Shown in pieces: positions 46,627-55,665 of a stretch of 64,000 nucleotides of DNA; positions within the stretch are counted from its first letter, which is position 1; every line of letters begins with the position of its first letter. The position numbers were made by a program, and so were the translations under genes. Under the pieces are notes generated by a model, which was given only the letters and a program-made list of their open reading frames with translations, did no database searches and was not told the origin of the DNA. This stretch comes from Thermoleophilaceae bacterium. Lineage in GTDB: Bacteria > Actinomycetota > Thermoleophilia > Solirubrobacterales > Thermoleophilaceae. The stretch lies in NCBI GenBank assembly GCA_030447905.1, contig JAUJNZ010000002.1, forward strand, positions 168,569 to 232,568. Reading direction: 5' to 3'.

Positions 46627-46740
46627 GCCCTCTCCCTCCTTCGCGGTGGTCGACGTGGGAGAGCAGGCGGGCAAACGACACCTACGGATTCGCGCTCGCG
46701 GCGCACCCGGGCGAGTCGCAGGGGCGGCCAAGTACTAACG
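45636..46740 (-). mobile_element. IS110-family insertion sequence
   Basis: Covers the transposase gene below plus its short flanks. IS110 elements usually lack long terminal inverted repeats, so exact ends cannot be set; the left end is placed where mannosyltransferase homology stops. Inserted in the mannosyltransferase gene at about 45635. Confidence 0.72.
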
Positions 46741-46885
46741 CGGGCTCGAAGCCCATCGAACGATGAACGGCCTGCCCGACCTGCGTTTGCTCCCGGATGC
46801 CCCCGTCCCGGACGGTCGCACCGTACTCACCGGCCTGGACGCCTCGGGCGTCGGGGCGGTCATAGGTCACGGGCGGCATCTGCGC

Positions 46886-47178
46886 CCTTTCATACGGGAT
46901 ACCAACCCGCTCGAGCGCCTCAACCGCGAGATCGGCCGCCGAACCGACGTGGTCGGCACCTTCCCCAACGACCAAGCGCTCGTGCGCCTCGCTACCTGCG
47001 TGGCCATCGAGCAGAACGACGAGTGGCTGGTGGGCCGACGCTACTTCAGCGTCCAGTCGATGGAGTCGCTCCTCAAGGAGCGACTCCATCGCCCAGAGGA
47101 GGAGGTGAGAGCAGCTCCAGGCGGCTTGAGGCGCCGACCCACCTACCGACGATCTCTTACACCAGTGCTGGGACTTGA
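46886..47178 (+). mobile_element. IS256-family transposase C-terminal fragment with a likely right end
   Basis: Reads RDTNPLERLNREIGRRTDVV, GTFPNDQALVRLATCVAIEQ and NDEWLVGRRYFSV: the C-terminus of IS256/Mutator-type transposases. About 75 bp past it, TCTTACACCAGTG and GGGACTTGACTC look like an IS256 right terminal repeat. The catalytic DDE residues are missing. Confidence 0.68.
47059..47090. repeat. perfect 15-base foldback hairpin
   Basis: GATGGAGTCGCTCCT and AGGAGCGACTCCATC are exact reverse complements separated by two bases. It lies in the C-terminal coding end of the IS256 fragment. Confidence 0.7.
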
Positions 47179-47602
47179 CTCCGGGCGCCCTCCAACAAGT
47201 AAGCAGGCCGGAGGGGCCGCGACCGCGAGACGCCAGCGGAGGAGGAGCCGCCGGCTTCGGGGCATCTCGGAGGCGGTGCGGATTCGCCCAACATCGAGTT
47301 CGACCCGTTCTCCGCGCGAGGGCGGCCAGGCGTCGCTCCCTCGGAGGTCAGCGACTCAATCTCGCTAAAGCCGCCGGGCGGAGATCCGCCGCAGGCATTC
47401 GTTGGTCCCGAGCCGTCGCAGCCGCGTCGCCAAGGGACGAGTAGACAGGCGCTTCGCGCGCGGAGTCGGTCGAGGTAGAAGCCGTCGTGCCCACAACACT
47501 CGCGCTCACCGTTGAGAACAGAGAAACGAACCCGCTGTGCGTGAAGTTGGGACTCGAGCGCGGACTTTCCGGGCCAGCACAAGTAGCGGCGGCCCGGAAA
47601 CA
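47179..47602. other. non-coding gap
   Basis: About 420 bp between the IS256 end and the glycoside hydrolase gene. I see no gene. Confidence 0.35.
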
Positions 47603-48754
47603 TCAAGGTCGACCGACGGCGTGGACGCTCTGGCGAGCCCCGGTGACCCGCAGGAGGCTCCACCACGAGGGCTTCGCGCGGTCGGTGTCGAGCAGCCCGG
47701 TCGTCTTCGACCACGTGAGGTCCGGATGGTTGATGTCTTGCAGGCAGAACCAGATGGCGCCCATGACGTTGTAGCGGTTCATGGCGGCGGAGTAGCCGCC
47801 CCTCCCTAGGAGGCGGTAGTAGAGCTCCTTGAGGTAGCTCGCCTGCTTGGTGCGACCGACTTGGAGTCTCCCGTTGGGGGAGGCGCTCGACCACCCGATC
47901 TCGGTGACGTAGATCGGTCTGTAGGTGCGAATGGAGTTCATGGTCGAGCGCATCGCCCCGATGCCCTCCACCACTCGAGACGGGGTTAGTGCGTAAGGGT
48001 GCAGTCCAACGGCAGAGAACTTACGGCCGATGCCTGGGTCGGCACGGAACATTCCGCGCAGGAAGGTCCGGGCATCCCACCCCTGCCCCGGGGCTGGGTA
48101 AGTCAGGCCGGCCGTCAGGATTCGGACCTCTGAGTCACCGCGGTTCGCGGCATCGCTCGCGACCCGCAGGAGCTTCGCGTACTCACCCGGATTGGGGCGG
48201 CCGTCCCAGAAGACGTTTGTGTTCGGCTCGTTCCAATGCTGCCAGTAGAGGGGCCGGGACGCCTTGGCGATGTTCGCGTTGCTGCCGCGCCAGAGGGTTC
48301 CGTTCGGCCCGTACCGGGCCGCCGCCATCTGCGCGAAGCGGGCGAAGTAGCTCCTAGCGGTGCTTGTCCGCGGGGCCGCCGTCTGCCGGGACGAGACCCA
48401 CCTCGGGGTCCCGAGGAGCATCGGCATGATCCTCACCCCGCGGCTGGCGGCGCTCACGATGACTCGGTCATAGCGGCTCCAGCTGAATTCGCCTTTCCGC
48501 GGCTCAACGTAGGCCCAGTTGAGCTGGATGCGCATCGTCTTGACCCTCGCGCTGCGGGCCCTGTTGAGCTGCGTAGCCGTGGGCGAGCCGAAGACTCCGA
48601 GCCCGGTGAAGTAGCTCGTATCCGTATGGGAGGCCGAGGCGCTTGCCGGGGCGAGGGCCAGGGCGAGGGCGGCGGCCGCCAGCACGGCCGCCGCGGCGGC
48701 CGGGAGGCGAAGCCCGATGGCGGGCCGAGGAGAGGGGGCGATTTTCGGTGTCAT
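47603..48754 (-). CDS. secreted glycoside hydrolase, GH5/GH39-like
   Basis: A 383-residue exported protein. Signal peptide: LRLPAAAAAVLAAAALALAL with a SASASH cleavage site near 43. The catalytic TIM barrel has MRIQLNWAYVEPRKGEFSWS, RVIVSAASRGVRIMPMLLG, WQHWNEPNTNVFWDGRPN (acid/base Glu in NEPN) and PIYVTEIGWSSASPNG (nucleophile Glu). That is the GH-A clan layout. The substrate is not clear. Such genes are common in this class. Intact; AAGGG before the ATG. Confidence 0.85.
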   Translation of the reverse strand: MTPKIAPSPRPAIGLRLPAAAAAVLAAAALALALAPASASASHTDTSYFTGLGVFGSPTATQLNRARSARVKTMRIQLNWAYVEPRKGEFSWSRYDRVIVSAASRGVRIMPMLLGTPRWVSSRQTAAPRTSTARSYFARFAQMAAARYGPNGTLWRGSNANIAKASRPLYWQHWNEPNTNVFWDGRPNPGEYAKLLRVASDAANRGDSEVRILTAGLTYPAPGQGWDARTFLRGMFRADPGIGRKFSAVGLHPYALTPSRVVEGIGAMRSTMNSIRTYRPIYVTEIGWSSASPNGRLQVGRTKQASYLKELYYRLLGRGGYSAAMNRYNVMGAIWFCLQDINHPDLTWSKTTGLLDTDRAKPSWWSLLRVTGARQSVHAVGRP

Positions 48755-49234
48755 ATCCCTTTGGTGAGCATCAGTGGGGTTTCAGGCGGCTACACGGCAA
48801 ACCGCCGGCGGCGGCAAAAGTTGCGTCGGCCGACGTGACCTCTAACCGCAAACCCCTCCCCCGTCGGTCCACCGCCCTCTCGCTCATCGCCGCGGGCGGG
48901 TAGGACGTTCGTTCGGGGGCGGACCTACCTTAGAGACCGCGCGACCGGCTCTGCGCTCGTAGGCGCCGCGCCTGCAGCATCGTCGCTGCGCTCGGGAAGC
49001 ACACGCCGCGCCCGAGCAGAGGTTATCGACGTGCTCGCGCTCGACGGCCAGGCGCACGGAGCCGGTCAGCCGGCCTGACGACACGCCCAGACCGCTCCTC
49101 GAGCGCGTGCAGCGCGCGATGTCGAGCTCTTCGGCGGCGCGGCCCACCAGGCTCTGTCCGCCCGCAGCCGTCTGCTGAGGTGGGCAGCTCCTCGAGCGAG
49201 GACGGCGTTGCCGGCCGACTCGCGCCCCGGCGCA
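48755..49234. other. non-coding gap
   Basis: About 480 bp upstream of the hydrolase. Several overlapping frames are open here but they have random composition and no family match. Confidence 0.35.
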
Positions 49235-49747
49235 TCAAGTCACATCCGTCGCGTCGTAGACATCGATGGCCGGCGCCGACATCACGCGGTCAGCCATCTC
49301 CCGCTTCAGGACAGCGAGGCGATCGTCTTCCTCGGTGGTGCGCGGTTCCCTGCGCGCGAGCTCGATGAACTCGTCGGGCACCCATCCCTCGCGGACGAGG
49401 AGCGTGACCGCGCGGTCTCGGTAGCCGACTCGGAAGACGAACCGTTCGAGCGTCCGGCCGCGCTCAGGGCGTTCGAGCCTCGGGTCGACGACGTAGCGCT
49501 CATCTGTAACGGCGCGCGTGACCAGCTCGAAGGCATCGCGCGCACCCGGGCCGCCGAACGCGGTCTCGATCGTGAGCTCGCGTCGCTCCGGCGAACCATC
49601 GGGTTCGAGCAGCGCCAGGGCGCGCTCCAGGACCTTGAACGCATGCGCGACCCCGCCCGGGGCGGCCGGCCCGTGGTAGCGCATCATGTCGTCGAACGAG
49701 AAGGCGATGGGTTGCCCCTGGTCGACCACCGCGATCGTGCTGCTCAT
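49235..49747 (-). CDS. conserved hypothetical protein
   Basis: A 170-residue soluble protein: SFDDMMRYHGPAAPGGVAHA, FKVLERALALLEPDGSPERR, TAFGGPGARDAFELVTRAVT and a C-terminal EFIELARREPRTTEEDDRLA. Helical, with one conserved-looking GGPGARDAFE stretch. I do not recognise the family. AAGGGGAGC precedes the ATG. Confidence 0.55.
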   Translation of the reverse strand: MSSTIAVVDQGQPIAFSFDDMMRYHGPAAPGGVAHAFKVLERALALLEPDGSPERRELTIETAFGGPGARDAFELVTRAVTDERYVVDPRLERPERGRTLERFVFRVGYRDRAVTLLVREGWVPDEFIELARREPRTTEEDDRLAVLKREMADRVMSAPAIDVYDATDVT

Positions 49748-49946
49748 GTGGCGCTCCCCTTTTCGCGTCTTACCTTCGCTGGACAGGGCGGCCGCCCGAC
49801 CGGCGGGGACGGGTCGTCCGGCGCCCTCGGCACAGGATGGCGGGCGCGTTCGGCGAGTGTCGCGCGTTTGGGGCGCCGCGCCCCCACCCCTACCGAGCGC
49901 GATCCGGTATAACGATCACTCACGACGATCCACGGGGGATGACTCC
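49748..49946. other. non-coding gap
   Basis: About 200 bp between divergent genes; no feature recognised beyond the likely promoters. Confidence 0.3.
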
Positions 49947-50273
49947 ATGAAGGTCTACTACCCGCCGGCCAGGACCAGCGTTGAGACGATCAAGCGGTAC
50001 GGGGAGCTGGCTGATCGCGGTGGCGATGCCGAGGCCGCTGCCAAGGCATGGTCGGACGCCGGATTCGACGACGCGATGACCGCCAGGTGGCTCGATGCGC
50101 GCTGCTTCGACCCCGAGGCGGCGCGCGCGCTGGCCGACCTCGGCGTCCGGCCGGAGCAGGCGGCCGTGCGCACCCGCGATGGCGGTGATTATCTCGAGAC
50201 AGTCGCCTACAAGGTCGCCAACGGCGACCTGACCGCTCGCGGGGGTTGGGCCCGCTGCCTGTCAAGCAGATGA
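49947..50273 (+). CDS. hypothetical protein
   Basis: A 108-residue protein: MKVYYPPARTSVETIKRYGE, helical repeats rich in Ala and Asp (DRGGDAEAAAKAWSDAGFDD) and the end VAYKVANGDLTARGG. It has the feel of a helical protein with two similar hairpins, DAGFDDAMTARWLDARCFDP and EAARALADLGVRPEQAAVRT. No family known. A GGGGGATG before the start gives a plausible binding site. Confidence 0.5.
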   Translation: MKVYYPPARTSVETIKRYGELADRGGDAEAAAKAWSDAGFDDAMTARWLDARCFDPEAARALADLGVRPEQAAVRTRDGGDYLETVAYKVANGDLTARGGWARCLSSR

Positions 50274-50318
50274 GGTGAGCGCCGGGGTCGCCTCGGGGCG
50301 AGGCAGTGCACCGGTGGC

Positions 50319-51803
50319 TCAGGCGCCCGCCCTCGCGCGCGCGTGCGCGACCACGCTCGCGTCGAGCCAGCCCCGCTCCTCGAGCTCTGTGAGGAGCCGG
50401 GCGTAGGGCTCGCGGAAGCGCTCCACCCGGTCCGGGCGGGGCTCGATGACCTCCCCCACCCGGACCATCTCCGCCGCCGCGTCGGCCGTCGACCGGCCCA
50501 CAGAGGCGGCGAGCACCGCCATGCCGAGCGCGGGCTCTGCGTTCTCGGGGAGCCGGACGGGCCGCTCCAGCGAGTCGGCGCGTAGCTGGCACAGGTAGCG
50601 GTTGCGCGCTGCCCCGCCGGTCAGGCTGAGCTCGCCGTCGATCGGCGCCCCGAGGAGGTGCAGGTAGTCGAAGCACAGCCGCTCGAAGCAGGCGAGGCCC
50701 TGCAGCAGGGCGGCGAAGTGCTCCGCCTCGTCCGCGGGGTCGCCCACCAGGAAGCCCTCGGCGTCGTCGGCGGCGAACGGAAAGCGCTCGCCGCGCCCGA
50801 GGAGCGGGTAGGCGAGCACACCGGTTTGCTCGTGGTCCGCCGCCCGCCGGCCGAGCTCGTCGAGGTCGCGCTCGCCGAAGGTGGCCGACAGGACCCCCGC
50901 GCCTGTGCTGGAGGCGCCCCCCGGCAGCCACCCCCCGTCGGGCGCCAGGTGGGAGTAGACGACGCCGTTTGGGTCCCGGATGAGCTCGGACGAGACGCCC
51001 TTGAGCGCGAGCGTAGTGCCGAGCACCGAGTTCCATTGCCCCTCGCCGAGGGCCCCCGCCGCGAGCTGGGCGGCACACGAATCGGTCATGCCGGCGATCA
51101 CCGGTGTCCCCGCCGCTATCCCGGTCTGGCGAGCGGCCTCCGGACAGACCTCGCCGAGGGTCGAGCCGGAGCGGACCACCCGGGGCAGAAGGTCCTCGGG
51201 CACGCCGAGCCTCTCGAGCACCTCGCCCGGCCACCCCCCATGGATCAGGTCATAGCCCGTCTTGAGCGCGTGGCTTGTGTCGGCGGGGACCTCGTCCCCG
51301 CAGAGCCTCCGGGTGACGTAGTCGGGCTGGTGGGCAAGCCGCGCGCCGCGCGCGAGCTCGGGCCATTCCTCGAGCATCCACAGGACCTTGGGGAGCGCCC
51401 ACCCCGCCTGCATCCGGTAGCCGAGCGAGCTCCAGACCGCCGCACCCTCGTCGTTGACCCGCCGCGCCTGGTCGGTCGCGCGTGAGTCGTCGTACATCAG
51501 GGCGGGGGTCAGGGGGGCACCCGCAGGGTCGACGAGCAGGACCGTCCCCGACGTTCCGTCGATCGCCACGCCCCGCACGCGCTCCGGCGCGATATCGCGA
51601 AGCGCCGTCCGGGAGGCGGCACAGAGCGCCTCCCACCACTGAGCGGGGTCCTGCTCGTGGCGATCACCGTCCCGTTCGCCCGCGAGCGGGCGCGAGCCGC
51701 TTCCGACCACCTCACCGCCGGCTGACACCGCAAGCGCCCTGATGCTCTGGGTCCCCAGGTCGAGGCCGACCCAGACGGCCTCCTCCTCGCTCGCGGCGGT
51801 CAT
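50319..51803 (-). CDS. FGGY-family carbohydrate kinase, D-ribulokinase-like
   Basis: A 494-residue sugar kinase with two actin-fold lobes. Motifs: VGLDLGTQSIRALAVSA (phosphate-1), VAIDGTSGTVLLVDPAG, GMTDSCAAQLAAGALGEGQW (catalytic Asp in TDS) and GGAARNRYLCQLRADSLERP (phosphate-2/adenosine). Segments LGTTLALKGVSSELIRDPNG and VYSHLAPDGGWLPGGASSTG match the D-ribulokinase type known from cyanobacteria and plants more closely than xylulokinase. No isomerase neighbours give the pathway. Confidence 0.85.
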   Translation of the reverse strand: MTAASEEEAVWVGLDLGTQSIRALAVSAGGEVVGSGSRPLAGERDGDRHEQDPAQWWEALCAASRTALRDIAPERVRGVAIDGTSGTVLLVDPAGAPLTPALMYDDSRATDQARRVNDEGAAVWSSLGYRMQAGWALPKVLWMLEEWPELARGARLAHQPDYVTRRLCGDEVPADTSHALKTGYDLIHGGWPGEVLERLGVPEDLLPRVVRSGSTLGEVCPEAARQTGIAAGTPVIAGMTDSCAAQLAAGALGEGQWNSVLGTTLALKGVSSELIRDPNGVVYSHLAPDGGWLPGGASSTGAGVLSATFGERDLDELGRRAADHEQTGVLAYPLLGRGERFPFAADDAEGFLVGDPADEAEHFAALLQGLACFERLCFDYLHLLGAPIDGELSLTGGAARNRYLCQLRADSLERPVRLPENAEPALGMAVLAASVGRSTADAAAEMVRVGEVIEPRPDRVERFREPYARLLTELEERGWLDASVVAHARARAGA

Positions 51804-52018
51804 CGGCTCACCTTAGGTCTCCGCCGGGCAGGCGACGGTTCGCGTGCACCCAAGACGCACGACGGGGCCGGCGACCAGCGCAGAGGGCCCGGTGCTGCGC
51901 CAATACGGCCAGCATCGGAGGGCCGCGCACAACCGCCGGGCCACCGATGCCGAAACAGAGATCAACCGAGACGAGCGGCTGACAATCGCTCCACCACCTC
52001 GACCCACGGAGGGGCCAG
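51804..52018. other. non-coding gap
   Basis: About 215 bp between divergent genes; contains the binding site GGAGGGGCC just before the zinc-ribbon protein. Confidence 0.35.
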
Positions 52019-52213
52019 ATGGCGCGATGCCCGCTTTGCTTCGGCCTGGGCAAGTGTCACCGGTGCAGGGGAGCCGGCAAGACCGAGAGAGGCGAGACTT
52101 GCCGCGTGTGTGGTGGGACCGGGCTCTGCACGCGTTGCTCGGGAAGCGGCAAGATCTCACCAGAAGGTCACACTCAGGGCACCGGCGGTGACGGACCGAG
52201 CCGCTCGAGCTGA
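52019..52213 (+). CDS. small zinc-ribbon protein with four DnaJ-type CxxCxGxG repeats
   Basis: A 64-residue protein with four CxxCxGxG motifs in a row: CPLCFGLG, CHRCRGAG, CRVCGGTG, CTRCSGSG. These bind two zinc ions as in the DnaJ cysteine-rich domain, but there is no J domain or chaperone tail. It may be a small redox or zinc-binding adaptor. GGAGGGGCCAG precedes the ATG. Confidence 0.75.
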   Translation: MARCPLCFGLGKCHRCRGAGKTERGETCRVCGGTGLCTRCSGSGKISPEGHTQGTGGDGPSRSS

Positions 52214-52256
52214 CAGAGCGCCTACGCGCCCTGCTTCACATCGGCTCTCTTGTCCT

Positions 52257-52835
52257 CTAGCCCTGGTCCTCTCCCACCGTTGGCGGGGGGTTCTCCACGG
52301 GAGGAGGCGCCGGCTCGACGGCGGTATCCGCTGCGGACGGCGTCGCGTCGCTCGCCCCGCTGACCCCTCCCTCGGGCTGGGAGCCGTTCGTCGAGCTCGA
52401 TACGAGCCCGACCAGCTTCTCGCGCAGGCTCTCGCTGACCAGGAGCGCCCCCGCGCCGCCGACCGCGACCACGGGCACCACGGCACGGGCACCGATCCTG
52501 CGCCGCCTCCTGGCCTTCGCCCCCCGGACGGCATCGGCGGCCTCCTTGAACGCGACGATCGCCCGTCCGAGCTGGTGCCGCGCCTTGCGGTCGGCAAGGA
52601 GATCGTCTGCTCCCTTGCCGCGGCGCGAGACGCGTCGGTAGGCGGCTCGGGCCGACCCCACGCCGGTCCGGACGCGCTCGTGCACCCGCTCGTTGTGGAT
52701 CAGCGCCTGCAGGTAGGCGTTGCGCTTCGCCGCCCGGGCGCCGAGCTTGGCTCCCCGCCGTCCGGCCGAGCGCTTCCCGGGTACCGCCCTCGCCGCCTTC
52801 GAGCTGCCCTTCGCGACCTTTCGCCTTGCGGCCAT
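52257..52835 (-). CDS. basic protein with one membrane helix
   Basis: A 192-residue protein. The first 125 residues are basic (RRKVAKGSSKAARAVPGKRS, AYLQALIHNERVHERVRTGV), then one hydrophobic helix (VVPVVAVGGAGALLV, about 128-145) and a Pro/Ser/Glu-rich tail. Orientation would put the basic part inside. I do not recognise it. GAGGAGAGG before ATG 52835. Confidence 0.6.
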   Translation of the reverse strand: MAARRKVAKGSSKAARAVPGKRSAGRRGAKLGARAAKRNAYLQALIHNERVHERVRTGVGSARAAYRRVSRRGKGADDLLADRKARHQLGRAIVAFKEAADAVRGAKARRRRRIGARAVVPVVAVGGAGALLVSESLREKLVGLVSSSTNGSQPEGGVSGASDATPSAADTAVEPAPPPVENPPPTVGEDQG

Positions 52836-52997
52836 GACCTCTCCTCTCGTCGCAATGACCTTGGTCCGGCATACCCGCTCTGGTGGGAGCGACGCATGAG
52901 GCACACGCGGGCATCGGGGAACGCCTCCCGCGCCGTCTGTTCGTCCTGGCCCTGTGCCCAGGATTAGGTTGCCCGCGCCCGGGTACGAGGTTCCCCG

Positions 52998-53270
52998 ATG
53001 CAGAGCCTTCCTTCCGCGGTGGCCTTCCCCACCATCCTGATCGCCGGCATCCTCGGCCAGAAGCTGGCGGCCACTCTCTGGATGCGGGCTTTCGGTGAGG
53101 ATCCGCCCGACACCGCTCAAGAGGATGTTCGGCTGCTCCCGCTCCTGGGGGCCGCGGTCATCGAGGGGACGATGTACAAGCTGCTGCGCATGCTCGCCGA
53201 CCGAGCCCTTCGGCGCGTGGTCGTGGGCGTCTCCTGGACGTGGCCGGGCCAGATCGGCGAAGGCGAGTAG
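52998..53270 (+). CDS. DUF4235 family protein
   Basis: A 90-residue protein of the DUF4235 type: hydrophobic N-terminus IAGILGQKLAATLWMRAFGE, conserved DPPD, and LGAAVIEGTMYKLLRMLADR. Usually a small membrane-associated protein of actinobacteria of unknown role. Confidence 0.72.
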   Translation: MQSLPSAVAFPTILIAGILGQKLAATLWMRAFGEDPPDTAQEDVRLLPLLGAAVIEGTMYKLLRMLADRALRRVVVGVSWTWPGQIGEGE

Positions 53271-53397
53271 CCGCCTGATCAACGGGCGGCAGGGAAGGCG
53301 GGAGTTACGGACGAGTAGGATTGGTCCGAACCGCTCGCTGGGACCTCCTTCTCTCTTCCGTGCGATCCAGTCTCAGAGGGCAGGAAGGTGGAAGGAC

Positions 53398-53592
53398 ATG
53401 GCCAGAAGGAAAGATTCCCCGCTGGGAGGCATTAGGCGCGAGGCCGAACGCCAGCAGGCAACCCGTCTACGCAAGCTCGACCGGGTCGCCGAGGCGTTCG
53501 AGCGGCGAGCCCGATCACGCGACAGCTCACGTCGACCGTGGCTTGGTGCGCTGACTTCAGGGAGGACTCCCTTTCCGCGACGTCGCGACTGA
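53398..53592 (+). CDS. small basic protein
   Basis: A 64-residue Arg/Lys-rich protein (MARRKDSPLGGIRREAERQQ) with an excellent upstream site GGAAGGTGGAAGGAC. No family. Could be nucleic-acid-binding, but that is only composition. Confidence 0.5.
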   Translation: MARRKDSPLGGIRREAERQQATRLRKLDRVAEAFERRARSRDSSRRPWLGALTSGRTPFPRRRD

Positions 53593-53793
53593 CGGTGCGT
53601 GGCGACCGAGCGCGCACCGCTCGAGCTCGGTCGGCGCTCGCGGTTGGTCGTGCGCCGCTGGATCCACGAACTCCACCTCGTCGGGACGGGAAGTGCCGGC
53701 GGCGAGATGCTTGGCCGTGAAGGGACCGGCTAGTAGCCACCGGCCAGAGCCCTCATGACACCGTCTCAAGCCAGAACGGACAGCCCGACGAGA

Positions 53794-54700
53794 AGTTGGG
53801 ACAGGCCGCGGACAACGGCCTCAGTCCCGACGACGTGACCGTCGTCGAGCCGCGCGCCCTCAAGCGCACGGTCGCAGCGGCGGCGATCGGCAACGCCGTC
53901 GAGTGGTTCGACTACCGCGTCTAAGGCTTCCTCGTGGTCACGCTCGGCCAGGTTTTCTTTCCGGCCGGCGACCCGACGGGCCAGCTGCTCGCGATCGCAA
54001 CCTTTGCCGCGGCGCTCGCCATGCGCCCCCTCGGGGGCGTTTTCTTCGGCGCCCTGGGCGATCGGGTCGGACGCCAGACGACCCTCGCCACGACGATGAT
54101 CCTCATGGCGGGGGAAGGCGATCGGCCTGCTGCCCTCCTACGCGAGCATTGGCGTCGGCGCCTCTGTCCTGTTGTTCGTCTGCGGCCTGGTGAAGGGCTT
54201 CTCGACGGGCGGCGAGTACGGCGGGGGACATGACTTTTCGCCGCCGAGCACTCGCCGGACAAGCGCCGCGGATTCCTGACGAGCTGGCTCGAGTTCGGCA
54301 CGCTCGGTGGCTTCGTGCTCGGGTCGGGGCTCGTCACCGCGCTCAGCTTCGCCCTGGCGCCCGAGAGCTTCCTGAGCTGGGGAAGGCGCATCCCCTCCTC
54401 GTCGGTGGCCCCCTCGGCCTCGTGGGCCTCTATCTGCGCCTCAAGCTGAGCGAGACGCCGGCGTTCGAGCAGAAGGACTCATCCGAGGAGGAGGGCGGTC
54501 AGGGCATCGGCGCGCAGGTCAAGGAGACGTTCGCGCGCCACCCGCGTGCGCTGCTCGTCTGCTCCGGCCTCGTCATCGCCTTCAACGTGGCCGACTACAT
54601 GCTCCTGACGTACATGCCCACCTACCTGAGCGAGAACCTCCGCTTTGACCACACGCTCGGCCTCCTCATCGTGCTGGTCGTGATGGTGGTGATGATGGCC
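53794..54700 (+). pseudogene. MFS (metabolite:H+ symporter) transporter, broken
   Basis: Reads AAIGNAVEWFDYRV, a TAA at 53922-53924 where Tyr is expected, then GFLVVTLGQVFFPAGDP, LAMRPLGGVFFGALGDRVGR, TFAAEHSPDKRRGFLTSWL-like segments across three frames, TPAFEQKDSSEEEGGQGIGA and LLTYMPTYLSENLRFDHTLG. These are the conserved TM1-TM8 region of MHS-family symporters such as ProP. Homology stops near 54700, so TM9-12 are gone. One nonsense change plus at least three frame changes. Confidence 0.7.
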
Positions 54701-54992
54701 TCTCAGAGGCGGTCGCCCCAGCGAGGAGCTCCCTCGATCGCCCGCCGGCCTGACCACTTCGGCGGCGGCAAGGCCTCCCAGGGACAGCGTCCCTGAGTGG
54801 GCCACCAGCCGCTGCGCCTGAGCATTGTCCATCAGGTCTGACCAAGTCCGCGCCGCGCGATCGGCGTGCGATCGTCAGGTAGCCCCGCTCCTACGGTTGG
54901 CGCGTCGCCGCGATCAGTGAGCCCAGCTCAGTCAACCCGCGTGGGCATATCGCGGACCTTCCCGCCTCTCGCCTCGCCGTCGGGTCCTCCGA
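54701..54992. other. non-coding gap
   Basis: About 290 bp between the truncated transporter and the truncated TPP enzyme. Only the weak third copy of the dispersed repeat (54858-54879) is recognised. Confidence 0.35.
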
Positions 54993-55526
54993 TTATCTGC
55001 CCGCGGAGGGCTCACTCTCGACCTCAGCATCCATCACGTCCTCCGGGAGCTCGAGATGGGCGGGACCGGGCTTCTGGGCCTGCGCCACCTTGAACGCCTT
55101 GCGGACGACCTCGGGGATGATCCCAGGCTCGGTTATCCGGGCGTTCCACTTGGTGATCGGGCGCATCACGCGCATTACGTCGATGTACTGATGGGACTCC
55201 TTGTGCATGCGCTCGAGGCCGCCCTGGCCGGTGAGGGCGACGAGCGGCGCGTGGTCGAGCCACGCGTCGGCGACCGGAGTGGTGAGGTTCATCGCCCCCG
55301 GCCCGAGCGTACCCAGGCACACGCCGGCGCGTCCGGTGAGCCGGCCGTAGACGTCGGCCATGTAGCCGCCGCCCTGCTCGTGGCGCACGGGGACGAACTC
55401 GATCGAGGAGTCGGCCAGGGCCTCGTTCAGGTCGACGGTCTCCTCTCCGGGGATGCCGAAGACGTGGCGCACGCCCTCGGCCTCGAGGCACTCCACGAAG
55501 ACCTCGGACGCTTTTCGTGCCGCCAA
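54993..55526 (-). pseudogene. acetolactate-synthase-like TPP enzyme, N-terminal part only
   Basis: A 177-residue frame matching the N-terminal TPP-binding (PYR) domain of large subunits: SEVFVECLEAEGVRHVFGIP, GEETVDLNEALADSSIEFVP, RHEQGGGYMADVYGRLTGRA (catalytic Glu context) and GLERMHKESHQYIDVMRVMR. It stops after VESEPSAGR. Acetolactate synthases have about 550 residues, so two thirds are missing. TTG 55526 with GGGAGGAGC is the start. Confidence 0.75.
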
Positions 55527-55665
55527 CCTGCTCCTCCCGGACGCGCGGGTGTCTAATCTGGGGGGCGAGTGTTGCGGGCCGGGGACCTTTGGTCGGACAC
55601 TGGTTCGCAAACTGCCCTCAAGCAGCCTCTTCCCCTGCCCGATAGCTCGGTACACGCCCTTCGCC

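Noticed and set aside
50658-51485. Plus-strand open frame over the FGGY kinase
   Set aside because: Shadow; no start signal or motif.
53794-54700. Selenoprotein or stop-codon readthrough explanation for internal stops
   Set aside because: The internal stops are TAA (MFS) and TAG (tyrosinase), not TGA, and frame changes are present too.
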